Origin: Flavobacteriaceae bacterium UBA1682
Lineage (GTDB): Bacteria; Bacteroidota; Bacteroidia; Flavobacteriales; Flavobacteriaceae
Assembly (NCBI GenBank): GCA_002320285.1
Contig: DCKE01000021.1
Coordinates: 180,262-207,479, forward strand
DNA: 27,218 bases
Reading direction: 5' to 3'
The position numbers were made by a program, and so were the translations under genes. Each line of letters starts with the position of its first letter. Position 1 is the stretch's first letter. The notes below the pieces were generated by a model. It was given only the letters and a program-made list of their open reading frames with translations. It searched no databases and was not told the DNA's origin. Shown here one piece after another: positions 1 through 8,054 of the stretch.

Positions 1-20
1 TCAGCGTATCAGCGTATCAG
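1..20. repeat. 8-bp tandem repeat at left edge
   Basis: The octamer TCAGCGTA is repeated two and a half times and is cut by the window edge. On the minus strand it reads CTGATACG and begins 8 nt after the stop codon of the SDR gene. It differs by one base from the octamer CAGATACG repeated at the right edge (27197-27218). The true array length cannot be seen. Confidence 0.75.
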
Positions 21-28
21 CCTAAAAG

Positions 29-766
29 CTATACCGCTGTATAACCTCCGTCAACTAAAATTTCGGTTCCCGAGATAAAAGAAGCGTCATCAGAGGCCAA
101 AAACAAGACCGTTTTAGCAACTTCCTCTGGAGTTCCCAAACGTCCCATCGGGTGTAAATTAACCAAATCTTGCGTATTGGCCCCATGTATCAGTGGTGTA
201 TCGATATAACCCGGTGCGACGGCATTCACTCGAATCCCTTTTTTACCATAGGTAGCCCCCAAGGTTTGCGTCAACAATTTAACCCCTCCTTTTGCCGAAG
301 CATAAGCCGTTACCCCTACCTTTCCTACAAAACTGTGAATAGACCCTGCGTTGACAATCGCCCCGCCTGTACCCTGTTTCAACATTTGCATAATCGCATA
401 TTTATCGGAAAGAAAAACACCATTTAAATTGATGTCGATGGTTCTCTTCCATTTATCGTATTCCAATTCATCGATATTTCCATCGTTGGCAATTCCCGCG
501 TTCGCATATAAAATATCGAGCTTACCAAATTTCTCGACGGCTTTAGCAACCATATTTTTCACATCCTCCTCACTGGTGACATCCGTTTTAACGAACAAGG
601 TATGGTAACCTTCGCGATTCAACCGCTCCTCTAATTCTTTACCCGAATCCGAGAAATCTGCAATGACGACCTGAGCCCCCTCTTTCACAAATAATTCTAC
701 CGTTGCTTTCCCAATTCCACTTGCTCCTCCTGTAATAATGGCTGTTTTATTTTCTAATCTTTTCAT
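29..766 (-). CDS. SDR family NAD(P)-dependent oxidoreductase
   Basis: This is a 245-residue classical short-chain dehydrogenase/reductase, the usual length for the family. The cofactor motif TGGASGIG lies at residues 12-19, NAG at 89-91, and the catalytic tetrad is N113, S142, Y155 and K159. D37 at the end of the second beta strand suggests NAD(H) over NADP(H), which is a family rule and not proof. The C-terminal LVDGGYTAV segment resembles FabG and glucose-dehydrogenase-like members. The substrate cannot be read from the sequence. It is a cytosolic enzyme and appears to be a single-gene unit. A 13-bp perfect palindrome lies 32-44 nt upstream of the start, so it may be controlled by a repressor, although no TetR-type gene lies in the window. 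The ATG start fits the family N-terminus. Confidence 0.9.
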   Translation of the reverse strand: MKRLENKTAIITGGASGIGKATVELFVKEGAQVVIADFSDSGKELEERLNREGYHTLFVKTDVTSEEDVKNMVAKAVEKFGKLDILYANAGIANDGNIDELEYDKWKRTIDINLNGVFLSDKYAIMQMLKQGTGGAIVNAGSIHSFVGKVGVTAYASAKGGVKLLTQTLGATYGKKGIRVNAVAPGYIDTPLIHGANTQDLVNLHPMGRLGTPEEVAKTVLFLASDDASFISGTEILVDGGYTAV

Positions 767-797
767 AATGGTTAGTGATTTAAATTTGTACTACTTG

Positions 798-810
798 GAC
801 ACTAAGTGTC
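798..810. promoter_or_regulatory. Palindromic operator candidate upstream of SDR gene
   Basis: GACACT-A-AGTGTC is a perfect 6-bp inverted repeat with a 1-nt centre. It lies 32 nt upstream of the SDR start codon, where a repressor would block transcription. Its size and near-zero spacer resemble TetR-family operators. No cognate regulator is visible, so the assignment is inference. Confidence 0.45.
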
Positions 811-978
811 AATACTTTAGACTCAAATACTATACCACTCACCTATATATAATTAGCTATTTTTATAAAATATAAACTCGCATTTTTACCAATAAAACGA
901 CCTAATCATTCTTTTTTAAACAAAATGTCAAATAATTCAAAAAAAACACTTTAAATATGAGCTCGGGTAAATAAAATG

Positions 979-1371
979 CTACGGTTTCACTAATTTAAAA
1001 GTTTCACCATCCATATACCCCATACTCAAAACTAAAGTATCACCGATATAGTATTTTATATATGCAAAATTTCCAATCTCTACCATTTCGCTTTTTAAAT
1101 AAGAATCATACTTTGCCGTATAAGGATATACACCGTCTTTTAAACTGAACTTGCCCACGGAATTTCCGGATACGGTCAATTCACTTTCAAAATTCAAATA
1201 AATATCTTCTTCAAAAACCGTTGTAGGATTGGGATTACGAACAGGCACCATGCCACTCTCCGTTCTGCTGTACAATCTCCATTTCCCCAAAGGCTGTGCG
1301 TTGCTACTATCATCACTTTTGCAGGATATTGAGACAACCACTAAAATCAACATAAAAATTGCATTCTTCAT
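979..1371 (-). CDS. Small lipoprotein of unknown function
   Basis: I do not recognise a family in this 130-residue protein. Residues 1-16 form a lipoprotein signal peptide with lipobox SIS-C at C17. The mature N-terminus C-K-S-D-D resembles the acidic lipoprotein export signal described in Bacteroidota, including S-D-D-type signals in Flavobacterium, so display on the cell surface is possible. The rest (about residues 25-130) is short, strand-rich and hydrophilic, and begins with a G-K-W-R-L segment of the kind seen in lipocalin-like Bacteroidota lipoproteins. That resemblance is weak. It is the only gene in its unit: 212 nt separate it from the SDR gene downstream, and clpB is divergent. Confidence 0.75.
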   Translation of the reverse strand: MKNAIFMLILVVVSISCKSDDSSNAQPLGKWRLYSRTESGMVPVRNPNPTTVFEEDIYLNFESELTVSGNSVGKFSLKDGVYPYTAKYDSYLKSEMVEIGNFAYIKYYIGDTLVLSMGYMDGETFKLVKP

Positions 1372-1734
1372 AAAAAATAATTTAAGCTTTAGGATATAAC
1401 TTTCAAGTATAATAATAAAATCTTATATTTTAATAAAAAAGTCTATTTTTTATAAAGCCAAAATTTCTTCTCGATAAAATTCAATCCTATATATCATTAA
1501 GAGTCGAAACTAATTAAATAGGTTTTCCCACTCATTATTAAATAATTAGGCGTAAATTTATATAAGACAACCACCAAGGACTGAGCACTTAGGTTCGATA
1601 ATCTCATAGCGGCAAACAATGACAAAAAGACATGGTTAACTGCAAGGTATTTTTAAAAAACAAGACATTTTGTCGCTTTTTTAATATTGGAATATAAATT
1701 GTTTGTGAATTAATAACCAAAAAAATGTTGAAAA
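1372..1734. other. Intergenic region between lipoprotein gene and clpB
   Basis: This 363-bp AT-rich region separates two divergent genes. It holds the clpB promoter candidate near 1668-1705. I see no CIRCE-type inverted repeat, no convincing ORF, and no clear promoter for the leftward lipoprotein gene. Confidence 0.6.
1668..1701 (+). promoter_or_regulatory. clpB promoter candidate
   Basis: TTTTG at 1668-1672 is followed after 22 nt by TAAATTG at 1695-1701, close to the Bacteroidota TTG / TAnnTTTG pattern but with a one-base-short -7 element. Transcription would start about 25-30 nt before the clpB ATG. The match is imperfect. Confidence 0.35.
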
Positions 1735-4332
1735 ATGAATCTAAATAATTTCACTATTAAATCGCAAGAAGCCTTGCAGCAAGCACAAGTTATGGTGCAG
1801 GGCAACGGCCAACAGTTGATAGAGAATGAGCATATTTTCAAAGCGATACTCGCTGTAGACGAAAATGTGACTCCCTTTATCTTAAAAAAACTAAACATTA
1901 ATGTGGACTTGTTCAAGCAAATATTGGACAGTACTATCGCAAGTTTTCCGAAGGTTAGTGGCGGCACTATTACGCTTTCTAGAGAAGCCAGCAGTGCGTT
2001 AACCGAGGCTAGTGCCATTGCTCAAAAGATGAACGACGAATACGTTTCCATCGAGCATTTGATATTGGCTATTTTTAAATCGAAAAGCAAGGTTGCTCAG
2101 ATCTTAAAGGATCAGGGCGTGACCGAGAAAGATTTGCTTGCGGCTATTACCGAAATCCGAGGAGGAGAACGCGTAACTTCTGCTTCTGCAGAGGAAACCT
2201 ATAACTCCTTAAACAAATATGCGAAAAACCTAAATCAGCTCGCTAAGGACGGGAAATTAGATCCTGTTATTGGTCGTGATGAGGAAATTCGTAGAGTATT
2301 ACAAATTCTATCGAGAAGAACAAAAAATAATCCGATGTTAATCGGTGAACCTGGAGTTGGTAAAACAGCTATAGCAGAGGGCTTAGCTCGAAGAATAGTG
2401 CAGGGAGACGTACCTGAAAATCTACAGGACAAAATGGTTTTCTCCTTGGATATGGGTTCTTTGATTGCCGGGGCAAAATACAAAGGAGAATTTGAAGAGC
2501 GTTTGAAATCGGTTGTTAAAGAGGTTACCTCATCCGATGGAAACATCATCTTATTTATCGATGAGATTCACACCTTGGTAGGTGCTGGAGGTGGTGATGG
2601 TGCTATGGATGCGGCCAACATACTTAAACCGGCCTTAGCTCGTGGAGAACTCAGAGCGATCGGAGCGACAACTTTGGATGAGTATCAAAAATACTTTGAA
2701 AAGGACAAAGCTTTGGAACGTCGTTTTCAAAAGATTATGATTGATGAGCCCGATACCGAAAGTGCGATCTCGATCTTACGTGGTATTAAGGAAAAGTATG
2801 AAGCGCATCATAAAGTTCGTATTAAAGACGAGGCGATTATCGGCGCTGTAGAGTTATCACAACGTTATATCACCAATCGTTATTTGCCAGACAAAGCCAT
2901 TGACTTGATGGATGAGGCTGCTGCCAAACTTCGAATGGAAATCAACTCTAAACCAGAAGAACTCGACGCCTTAGATCGTAAAATCATGCAATTGGAAATT
3001 GAGATTGAGGCGATAAAACGCGAGAATGACGAGAATAAGCTCAAGATACTGGGATTGGATTTAGCCAATTTAAAAGAGGAACGTAACGATATTTATTCGA
3101 AATGGAAAGCTGAAAAAGATGTGGTAGATAATATCCAATCGATCAAGCTCGACATTGAAAACTATAAATTGGAAGCTGAAAAAGCGGAACGTGAGGGTGA
3201 TTACGGAAAGGTCGCTGAAATCCGATACGGAAAAATCAAAGATGCTCAAGAGGAATTGCAAAAACAGCAATTGCAATTGGATGAAAATCAAAAGGGACAC
3301 ACTTTGATAAAAGAAGAAGTTACCTATGATAATATAGCCGAGATTGTAGCCAAATGGACCGGAGTACCGGTGACCAAAATGCTTCAAAGTGAACGGGACA
3401 AATTGCTGCATCTCGAAGCTGAATTACACCAACGTGTGGTGGGTCAGGAAGAAGCGATTGAAGCCATCAGCGATGCGGTAAGACGCAGTAGATCAGGTTT
3501 ACAAGATCCAAAACGTCCAATAGGCTCTTTCCTTTTCCTAGGAACTACAGGAGTGGGTAAAACCGAATTGGCTAAAGCCTTGGCGGAGTATTTGTTTGAC
3601 GATGAAAATGCGATGACACGTATCGATATGAGTGAGTACTCTGAACGTCATAGCGTGAGTAGACTGGTCGGAGCACCTCCAGGATATGTAGGTTACGACG
3701 AAGGGGGACAATTAACGGAAGCTGTAAGACGTAAACCGTATTCGGTAGTTCTACTCGACGAGATCGAAAAAGCGCATCCCGATACGTATAATATTTTGTT
3801 ACAGGTATTGGATGAAGGACGATTAACCGACAACAAAGGACGTTTGGCCGATTTTAAAAATACAATTATCATCATGACCTCCAACATTGGAAGTCAGGTC
3901 ATTCAAGAGAAATTTGAAAATGCCGGTAATGATATTGAAAGTGCTTCAGAGAGTGCTAAAACAGAAGTGTTAAACATCTTAAAGCAGACGGTACGTCCAG
4001 AGTTTATCAACCGTATCGACGAAATTGTTATGTTTACACCGCTGACTCGTGAAAACATACATGCGATAGTTAGTTTACAATTGAAAGGCGTGATTAAGAT
4101 GTTGTCTTTACAACATATTACTCTAGAGACCACTCCGGAAGCTATTGATTATTTAGCTACCAAAGGCTATGATCCGCATTTCGGAGCACGTCCGGTAAAA
4201 AGAGTCGTACAACGCGAGGTTTTAAACCAACTTTCCAAAGAGATATTAGGTGGCAACGTAAAAGCCGATTCCATCGTAGTACTCGATTGTTTTGACAATC
4301 AACTGGTTTTTAGAAACCTCGATTCCAAGTAA
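1735..4332 (+). CDS. clpB: ATP-dependent chaperone ClpB (Hsp100 disaggregase)
   Basis: ClpB is a cytosolic hexameric AAA+ machine that, with DnaK/DnaJ/GrpE, pulls polypeptides out of aggregates after heat stress. The protein is 865 residues, full length for the family. A Clp N-terminal repeat domain spans about 1-145. The first ATPase domain has Walker A GEPGVGKT at 204-211 and Walker B ending D276-E277. A charged coiled-coil middle domain spans about 400-530. The second ATPase domain has Walker A GTTGVGKT at 603-610 and Walker B ending D675-E676. The long middle domain separates ClpB from ClpA and ClpC. The start at MNLNNFTIKSQEAL matches the usual N-terminus; an ATG 10 nt upstream is out of frame. 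It is a single-gene unit ending at a strong hairpin terminator. Confidence 0.98.
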   Translation: MNLNNFTIKSQEALQQAQVMVQGNGQQLIENEHIFKAILAVDENVTPFILKKLNINVDLFKQILDSTIASFPKVSGGTITLSREASSALTEASAIAQKMNDEYVSIEHLILAIFKSKSKVAQILKDQGVTEKDLLAAITEIRGGERVTSASAEETYNSLNKYAKNLNQLAKDGKLDPVIGRDEEIRRVLQILSRRTKNNPMLIGEPGVGKTAIAEGLARRIVQGDVPENLQDKMVFSLDMGSLIAGAKYKGEFEERLKSVVKEVTSSDGNIILFIDEIHTLVGAGGGDGAMDAANILKPALARGELRAIGATTLDEYQKYFEKDKALERRFQKIMIDEPDTESAISILRGIKEKYEAHHKVRIKDEAIIGAVELSQRYITNRYLPDKAIDLMDEAAAKLRMEINSKPEELDALDRKIMQLEIEIEAIKRENDENKLKILGLDLANLKEERNDIYSKWKAEKDVVDNIQSIKLDIENYKLEAEKAEREGDYGKVAEIRYGKIKDAQEELQKQQLQLDENQKGHTLIKEEVTYDNIAEIVAKWTGVPVTKMLQSERDKLLHLEAELHQRVVGQEEAIEAISDAVRRSRSGLQDPKRPIGSFLFLGTTGVGKTELAKALAEYLFDDENAMTRIDMSEYSERHSVSRLVGAPPGYVGYDEGGQLTEAVRRKPYSVVLLDEIEKAHPDTYNILLQVLDEGRLTDNKGRLADFKNTIIIMTSNIGSQVIQEKFENAGNDIESASESAKTEVLNILKQTVRPEFINRIDEIVMFTPLTRENIHAIVSLQLKGVIKMLSLQHITLETTPEAIDYLATKGYDPHFGARPVKRVVQREVLNQLSKEILGGNVKADSIVVLDCFDNQLVFRNLDSK

Positions 4333-4343
4333 TTTTATGAAGC

Positions 4344-4376
4344 AGGCTATCTCAAAACGATAGCCTCTTCTTTTTA
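4344..4376 (+). terminator. Rho-independent terminator of clpB
   Basis: AGGCTATC at 4344-4351 pairs perfectly with GATAGCCT at 4359-4366 across a 7-nt loop. The stem can extend through GAAG/CTTC with one bulge and is followed by a T-rich run. It starts 12 nt after the clpB stop codon. Confidence 0.85.
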
Positions 4377-4460
4377 TAGTTTTGTTCATATGATTATCAT
4401 TTGATTTTGTAACATATAACGATCAAACAACCAATTTTCAAATAAAATATTTCAAAAAAA

Positions 4461-4493
4461 TGGCCGACTCAAATTTTGAGATGGCTTTTTTTT
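4461..4493. terminator. Second, bidirectional terminator-like hairpin
   Basis: GCC (4463-4465) and CTCA (4468-4471) pair with TGAG (4477-4480) and GGC (4483-4485). An A-run precedes the hairpin and an eight-T run follows it, so it could terminate transcription from either side. It lies about 130 nt past the clpB stop, and no gene ends directly at it on either strand. Confidence 0.6.
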
Positions 4494-4820
4494 AGTACAG
4501 TTTTTAAAACAAAAGATTTAAAAGACACCTAGACAAGACAGCCTATTTATGGCAAGAGTACTTTTTCTTTATCTAAATATTGATCAAGTGCGTTTCCTCT
4601 AAATAATTTTAAAAAAACACTTCATTACTTTAAAAACAATTATATTAAGAAATTATTGGTTTTTAAAATAATTATAGAAAAATAAAATTAGTCACTCTTA
4701 TCCAATTTATTATTTCATAAAAATACACTATTTTTACCTCCAATCTTGCAGATTAATGTATAATAAACTACACAATATAAACAATTAAAAATTTTAACTT
4801 CCCAGCTTAATCAAATAAAT

Positions 4821-5927
4821 ATGAAATTACTTTTAAAGAAAACATTTTACTTATTACTCCTCGCAACATTATTAAATGCCTGTAAATCGGACGACGAGCA
4901 ATTTTATTCAGATGAAACTTATTATATTGAAGGGGAATATGCAAATCTTTTGTCAGATCAAGATAAAAATCAATTAAAAGGCACTATTACATCTAAAGAT
5001 GGTATGTACGGTTTTCTAAGTTCTGGTACTACAACTAATCAAGTGCAAACATTGGTTTACGTCAATACAGAGGGCTCCGTAAAAACGCTTTTAACTGAAG
5101 CCCAATATAATCCGAATGGCGTCGCGCATTACACTTCTAATTTATTTTTACAAGATAATATACTTTGGATAATTTTAAATTTTCAAACTAGTTTAGAGAA
5201 TTACCAAACGCAAATTTTTACTTTAGACTTAAATACTAAAGCGTACTTATCCTTTAAAACTTTTACTTCTCACAAAAATGTATTTTCAAAAATATCCTAC
5301 GATGCTAAATCTAATTTAATAATCGTAGGGGATGAATCGGCGAACAAATTATTTTACTTTTCAAACTCGACTACAGACAACACTCCCATTTCCTTTACTT
5401 ATTCTTATGCTAATTTAGAAGAAGAATCGGAATTTTTGACATTCCCTATTCTTCATAATAATGAATTTTATAGCCTGAGCTCTTTGGGTAATTTATACAA
5501 AATTGAAATTGAAAAAGTCGAAACAGAATATATATGTAAGCCCGTTTTATTCTCAAAACAAGATACTTATGTATCACCTCAGTTAGGACTGCAAGTAACA
5601 TCCAACGGAGATTTTTATTGTTTTACATCTCTTGGTCTTTCTAAAATAAACACAACTACACAGAAAATAGAGCCCAAATTTTATGATTTCAATATGAATC
5701 CTAAGAAGTACACCATTTCTTTTAAAGATAATACCGATAAATATTATATCACCACATCACATACAACCAAACACAAAAACACCACTCCTTTTGACTATCC
5801 TGTGCCAATCTTTTCTTTTTTAGTAATTGAAAATAGTCTTTATGTTTTAGATCAAACCAAAATTTTTAAAATAAATAATTTTGAAAAACAGTTTAGCGAG
5901 GCTGTAGCTACGAGACCAAAAATTTAA
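4821..5927 (+). CDS. Large lipoprotein of unknown function
   Basis: I do not recognise a family in this 368-residue protein. The signal peptide ends in a lipobox with C21 (L-N-A-C), and the mature protein begins C-K-S-D-D-E, again like the Bacteroidota export signal for surface lipoproteins. The body is rich in aromatic, Thr, Ser and Asn residues and alternates short hydrophobic strands with polar turns. This would fit a beta-propeller or other all-beta fold, but no repeat is clear enough to call. Segments such as S-N-L-I-I-V-G-D and N-G-D-F-Y-C-F recall propeller blades. Codons are more AT-rich than in clpB. A 63-nt gap leads to the DUF2007 gene, so the two may share a transcript ending at 6240. 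Confidence 0.75.
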   Translation: MKLLLKKTFYLLLLATLLNACKSDDEQFYSDETYYIEGEYANLLSDQDKNQLKGTITSKDGMYGFLSSGTTTNQVQTLVYVNTEGSVKTLLTEAQYNPNGVAHYTSNLFLQDNILWIILNFQTSLENYQTQIFTLDLNTKAYLSFKTFTSHKNVFSKISYDAKSNLIIVGDESANKLFYFSNSTTDNTPISFTYSYANLEEESEFLTFPILHNNEFYSLSSLGNLYKIEIEKVETEYICKPVLFSKQDTYVSPQLGLQVTSNGDFYCFTSLGLSKINTTTQKIEPKFYDFNMNPKKYTISFKDNTDKYYITTSHTTKHKNTTPFDYPVPIFSFLVIENSLYVLDQTKIFKINNFEKQFSEAVATRPKI

Positions 5928-5990
5928 TCATTCTTTATGTGGAATCGAATATTTTTTGTTTATTTTTAAACTTAAATAAAAGCCCAAACT

Positions 5991-6209
5991 ATGAACCACG
6001 TACGACTGTTTTCGGGAAGTGAAATCACCACTTTAGCCGTAAAAGACATTTTAGAAGAAAACAATATTGAATTTATTTTGCGCGATGATATACAATCCGC
6101 AATCAGTGCCGGTTTTGGAAGTGCCGATAAAGCAGTACACGTCTTTGTCTATAGTCAAGATTTAGCCAAAGCACAACAGCTTCTACTCGACAACAACATC
6201 AACGAATAA
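5991..6209 (+). CDS. DUF2007 family protein (putative signal-transducing protein)
   Basis: This 72-residue protein matches the small DUF2007 family. It has an N-terminal strand with F-S-G-S, a helix ending I-L-E-E-N-N-I, a G-F-G-S-A-D turn in the middle, and a C-terminal V-H-V-F-V strand followed by a helix. The layout is ferredoxin-like and cytosolic, with no signal peptide. Members are described only as putative signal-transducing proteins, and I cannot assign a specific role. A clean terminator follows 9 nt after the stop codon. Confidence 0.8.
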   Translation: MNHVRLFSGSEITTLAVKDILEENNIEFILRDDIQSAISAGFGSADKAVHVFVYSQDLAKAQQLLLDNNINE

Positions 6210-6212
6210 AAC

Positions 6213-6240
6213 AAAAAACCTCTCTATCGAGAGGTTTTTT
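6213..6240. terminator. Rho-independent terminator after DUF2007 gene
   Basis: CCTCTC (6219-6224) pairs with GAGAGG (6229-6234) around a TATC loop. It is flanked by six A and six T residues, so the stem can extend and act in both directions. It ends the rightward transcript and also faces the leftward siderophore operon. Confidence 0.9.
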
Positions 6241-6265
6241 GTTTTATAATAGCGCGTTTAAATCT

Positions 6266-6297
6266 AAAAAGGAGGTACAGAACTCTGCCCCTCCTTT
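6266..6297 (-). terminator. Terminator of the siderophore ABC operon
   Basis: AAAGGAGG (6268-6275) pairs with CCTCCTTT (6290-6297), and CAGA/TCTG inside can pair as well. On the minus strand the hairpin is followed by TTTTT. It lies about 50 nt past the stop of the binding-protein gene, the last gene of the leftward operon. Confidence 0.75.
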
Positions 6298-6344
6298 CTA
6301 ACACAATTAACAAAATAATTAATAATAAAACGCTAACTTATATA

Positions 6345-7289
6345 TTATTGAATAGCCCTTTCGATTTCATCTACCATCATCGAAACCGATTCGAGTCCAC
6401 CACCAGACAAATACCAGACATCCGGCGATAAAAAGATGATTTTATCATTTTTATAAGCTTTTGTTTTCTCGATCAACGGATTGGAAAATGCCGCTGTATT
6501 TAGATCGTTTTTCTTTAAGGCTGCTCCTCGATCAATGACAAATAAATAATCGGGGTTGACCTTTTGTATAAATTCATTAGATACCGATTGACCGTGTGTG
6601 GCTACCTCTATATTTTGATCGGCAGGTTTGATACCAAAAACATCGTGAATGATTCCAAATCGCGATCCCTTGCCGTAAGCACTGTAACGCCCTTCATTAA
6701 CGAATACGATTAATCCCGTTTTATGACTGGTTTCACTGATTTTTTTAATTTTATCAATTTTCGATTTAATGATCGTCAACTCTTTTTCTACTTCGACCTC
6801 TTTATCAAATAATTCACCTAACTGGCGCGCATTTTTCTCAAAAGACCCCAGGTAATCGTCTTTGTCAATATCCATATAAATCGTTGGTGCGATTTTGGAC
6901 AATTCGTCGTATAACTTACTTTGTCTAGCTGAGATGACAATTAAATCAGGTCCGAGTTCATTGATCTTCTCAAAGTTTGGATCCATCAAATTTCCTATAT
7001 CCACTATGGTATCATCATGACCGTATTTACTTAAATACTTCGGTAAATTACCTTTGGGTAGCCCCGCTATTTGGATGGATAATTTATCAAAAGAATCAAT
7101 TACTCCATAACTTAGCAACACCACTTTTTTAGGGTTTTTAACTACCTCAGTAGTTCCCAAATGATGCTGGATTACCAATTTTCCTGCAGCAGTAGCCTGT
7201 TCGGTTTCTGCTGTTTCCTTTACTTTATCTTTACAACTCGTCGTTGCTACAAAGGCTAATAGTAAGCCGGTTAAAATTATTTTTCTCAT
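6345..7289 (-). CDS. Siderophore ABC transporter substrate-binding lipoprotein (FatB/CeuE/YclQ type)
   Basis: This 314-residue class III periplasmic binding protein should capture a ferric siderophore in the periplasm and pass it to the two permeases. The signal peptide ends at lipobox T-T-S-C19, so the protein is lipid-anchored. It has two lobes joined by a long central helix. The first lobe runs through G-N-L-M-D-P-N-F-E-K-I-N and P-D-L-I-V-I-S; the second has K-T-G-L-I-V-F-V-N-E-G and a C-terminal G-G-G-L-E-S-V motif typical of FatB-like members. It is the last gene of the operon, 6 nt after the ATPase gene. FatB-type relatives bind catecholate or petrobactin-like siderophores, but the ligand here is inference. 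No TonB-dependent receptor lies nearby. Confidence 0.9.
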   Translation of the reverse strand: MRKIILTGLLLAFVATTSCKDKVKETAETEQATAAGKLVIQHHLGTTEVVKNPKKVVLLSYGVIDSFDKLSIQIAGLPKGNLPKYLSKYGHDDTIVDIGNLMDPNFEKINELGPDLIVISARQSKLYDELSKIAPTIYMDIDKDDYLGSFEKNARQLGELFDKEVEVEKELTIIKSKIDKIKKISETSHKTGLIVFVNEGRYSAYGKGSRFGIIHDVFGIKPADQNIEVATHGQSVSNEFIQKVNPDYLFVIDRGAALKKNDLNTAAFSNPLIEKTKAYKNDKIIFLSPDVWYLSGGGLESVSMMVDEIERAIQ

Positions 7290-7295
7290 AATTAA

Positions 7296-8054
7296 CTATT
7301 TAAAATATATACAAAATTTGTGGTTGCAATTGTCAATAATCGTCATATCTATTCCAAAAACTTCTTTCATGATCTCCGGTTGAATGATATCGTCTGTTTT
7401 TCCAAAATGGCTGATTTTATGGTTTTTAACCGTTGCTATATAATCGGCATAAGAGGAAGCAAAATTAATATCGTGTACGACTATGATGATGGTTTTATGG
7501 TATTGATCGGCTAAAACCCTCAGGATTTTCATAATCTCGACCGAGTGTTTCATATCCAGATTATTTAAGGGTTCGTCCAATAAAATATATTCGGTATCCT
7601 GAACCAATACCATGGCTAGAAAAGCACGTTGACGTTGTCCGCCACTGAGTTCGTCTAAATAATAATCCTCAATAGCCGTTAGGCCCATAAACTCCAGAGA
7701 TTCTGCTATCTTATCTCTATCCACTTGAGTCATACGTCCCTGGGAGTGTGGAAATCTACCAAAGGACACCAATTCACGTATGGTCAAGCGTATATTCGGT
7801 TGATTAGATTGTTTAAGTATGGCTAAGCGCTTGGCAAAATCGCGATGTGTCATTTTCATCACATCATCATTAAGCAAATGAATTTCACCGGTATTTTTAG
7901 TGATTAACCGACTGATAATAGACAATAAAGTACTTTTACCCGTTCCATTTCCTCCGACCAGACAACTGATCTTTCCCTGGGGAAAAGTGATGGAAATATC
8001 ATCTAAAATGATTTTATCTCCGTATGATTTTGAAATGTTTTGAACTGCTATCAT
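7296..8054 (-). CDS. Siderophore ABC transporter ATP-binding protein
   Basis: This 252-residue ABC ATPase powers ferric siderophore import from the cytosolic side. Walker A is GGNGTGKST at 34-42, the Q-loop glutamine is Q82, the signature LSGGQ is at 136-140, Walker B ends D160-E161, and the switch histidine is H194. Walker A has Gly where most FecE-type ATPases have Pro, but the P-loop lysine and serine are intact. The gene overlaps the upstream permease gene by 4 nt (ATGA) and lies 6 nt before the binding-protein gene, so translation is probably coupled. The C-terminal tail with I-I-D-N-C-N-H-K-F is Cys/His containing and may deserve comparison with relatives. Confidence 0.95.
   Translation of the reverse strand: MIAVQNISKSYGDKIILDDISITFPQGKISCLVGGNGTGKSTLLSIISRLITKNTGEIHLLNDDVMKMTHRDFAKRLAILKQSNQPNIRLTIRELVSFGRFPHSQGRMTQVDRDKIAESLEFMGLTAIEDYYLDELSGGQRQRAFLAMVLVQDTEYILLDEPLNNLDMKHSVEIMKILRVLADQYHKTIIIVVHDINFASSYADYIATVKNHKISHFGKTDDIIQPEIMKEVFGIDMTIIDNCNHKFCIYFK

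Larger units (their letters stand above)
4333..4820. other. Intergenic region after clpB with two hairpins
   Basis: This 488-bp, very AT-rich stretch contains the clpB terminator (4344-4376) and a second bidirectional hairpin (4461-4493). Beyond those lies the upstream region of the next lipoprotein gene, with a TATTTTTAC sequence near 4730 that is one base off the -7 consensus. I see no supportable ORF or RNA gene. Confidence 0.6.

Noticed and set aside
4344..4493. Possible insertion-sequence ends flanking the stretch after clpB
   Set aside because: The two hairpins share a CTCAAA core, but they are not inverted copies of each other, no target duplication is visible, and no transposase frame exists. 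Terminators explain them better.
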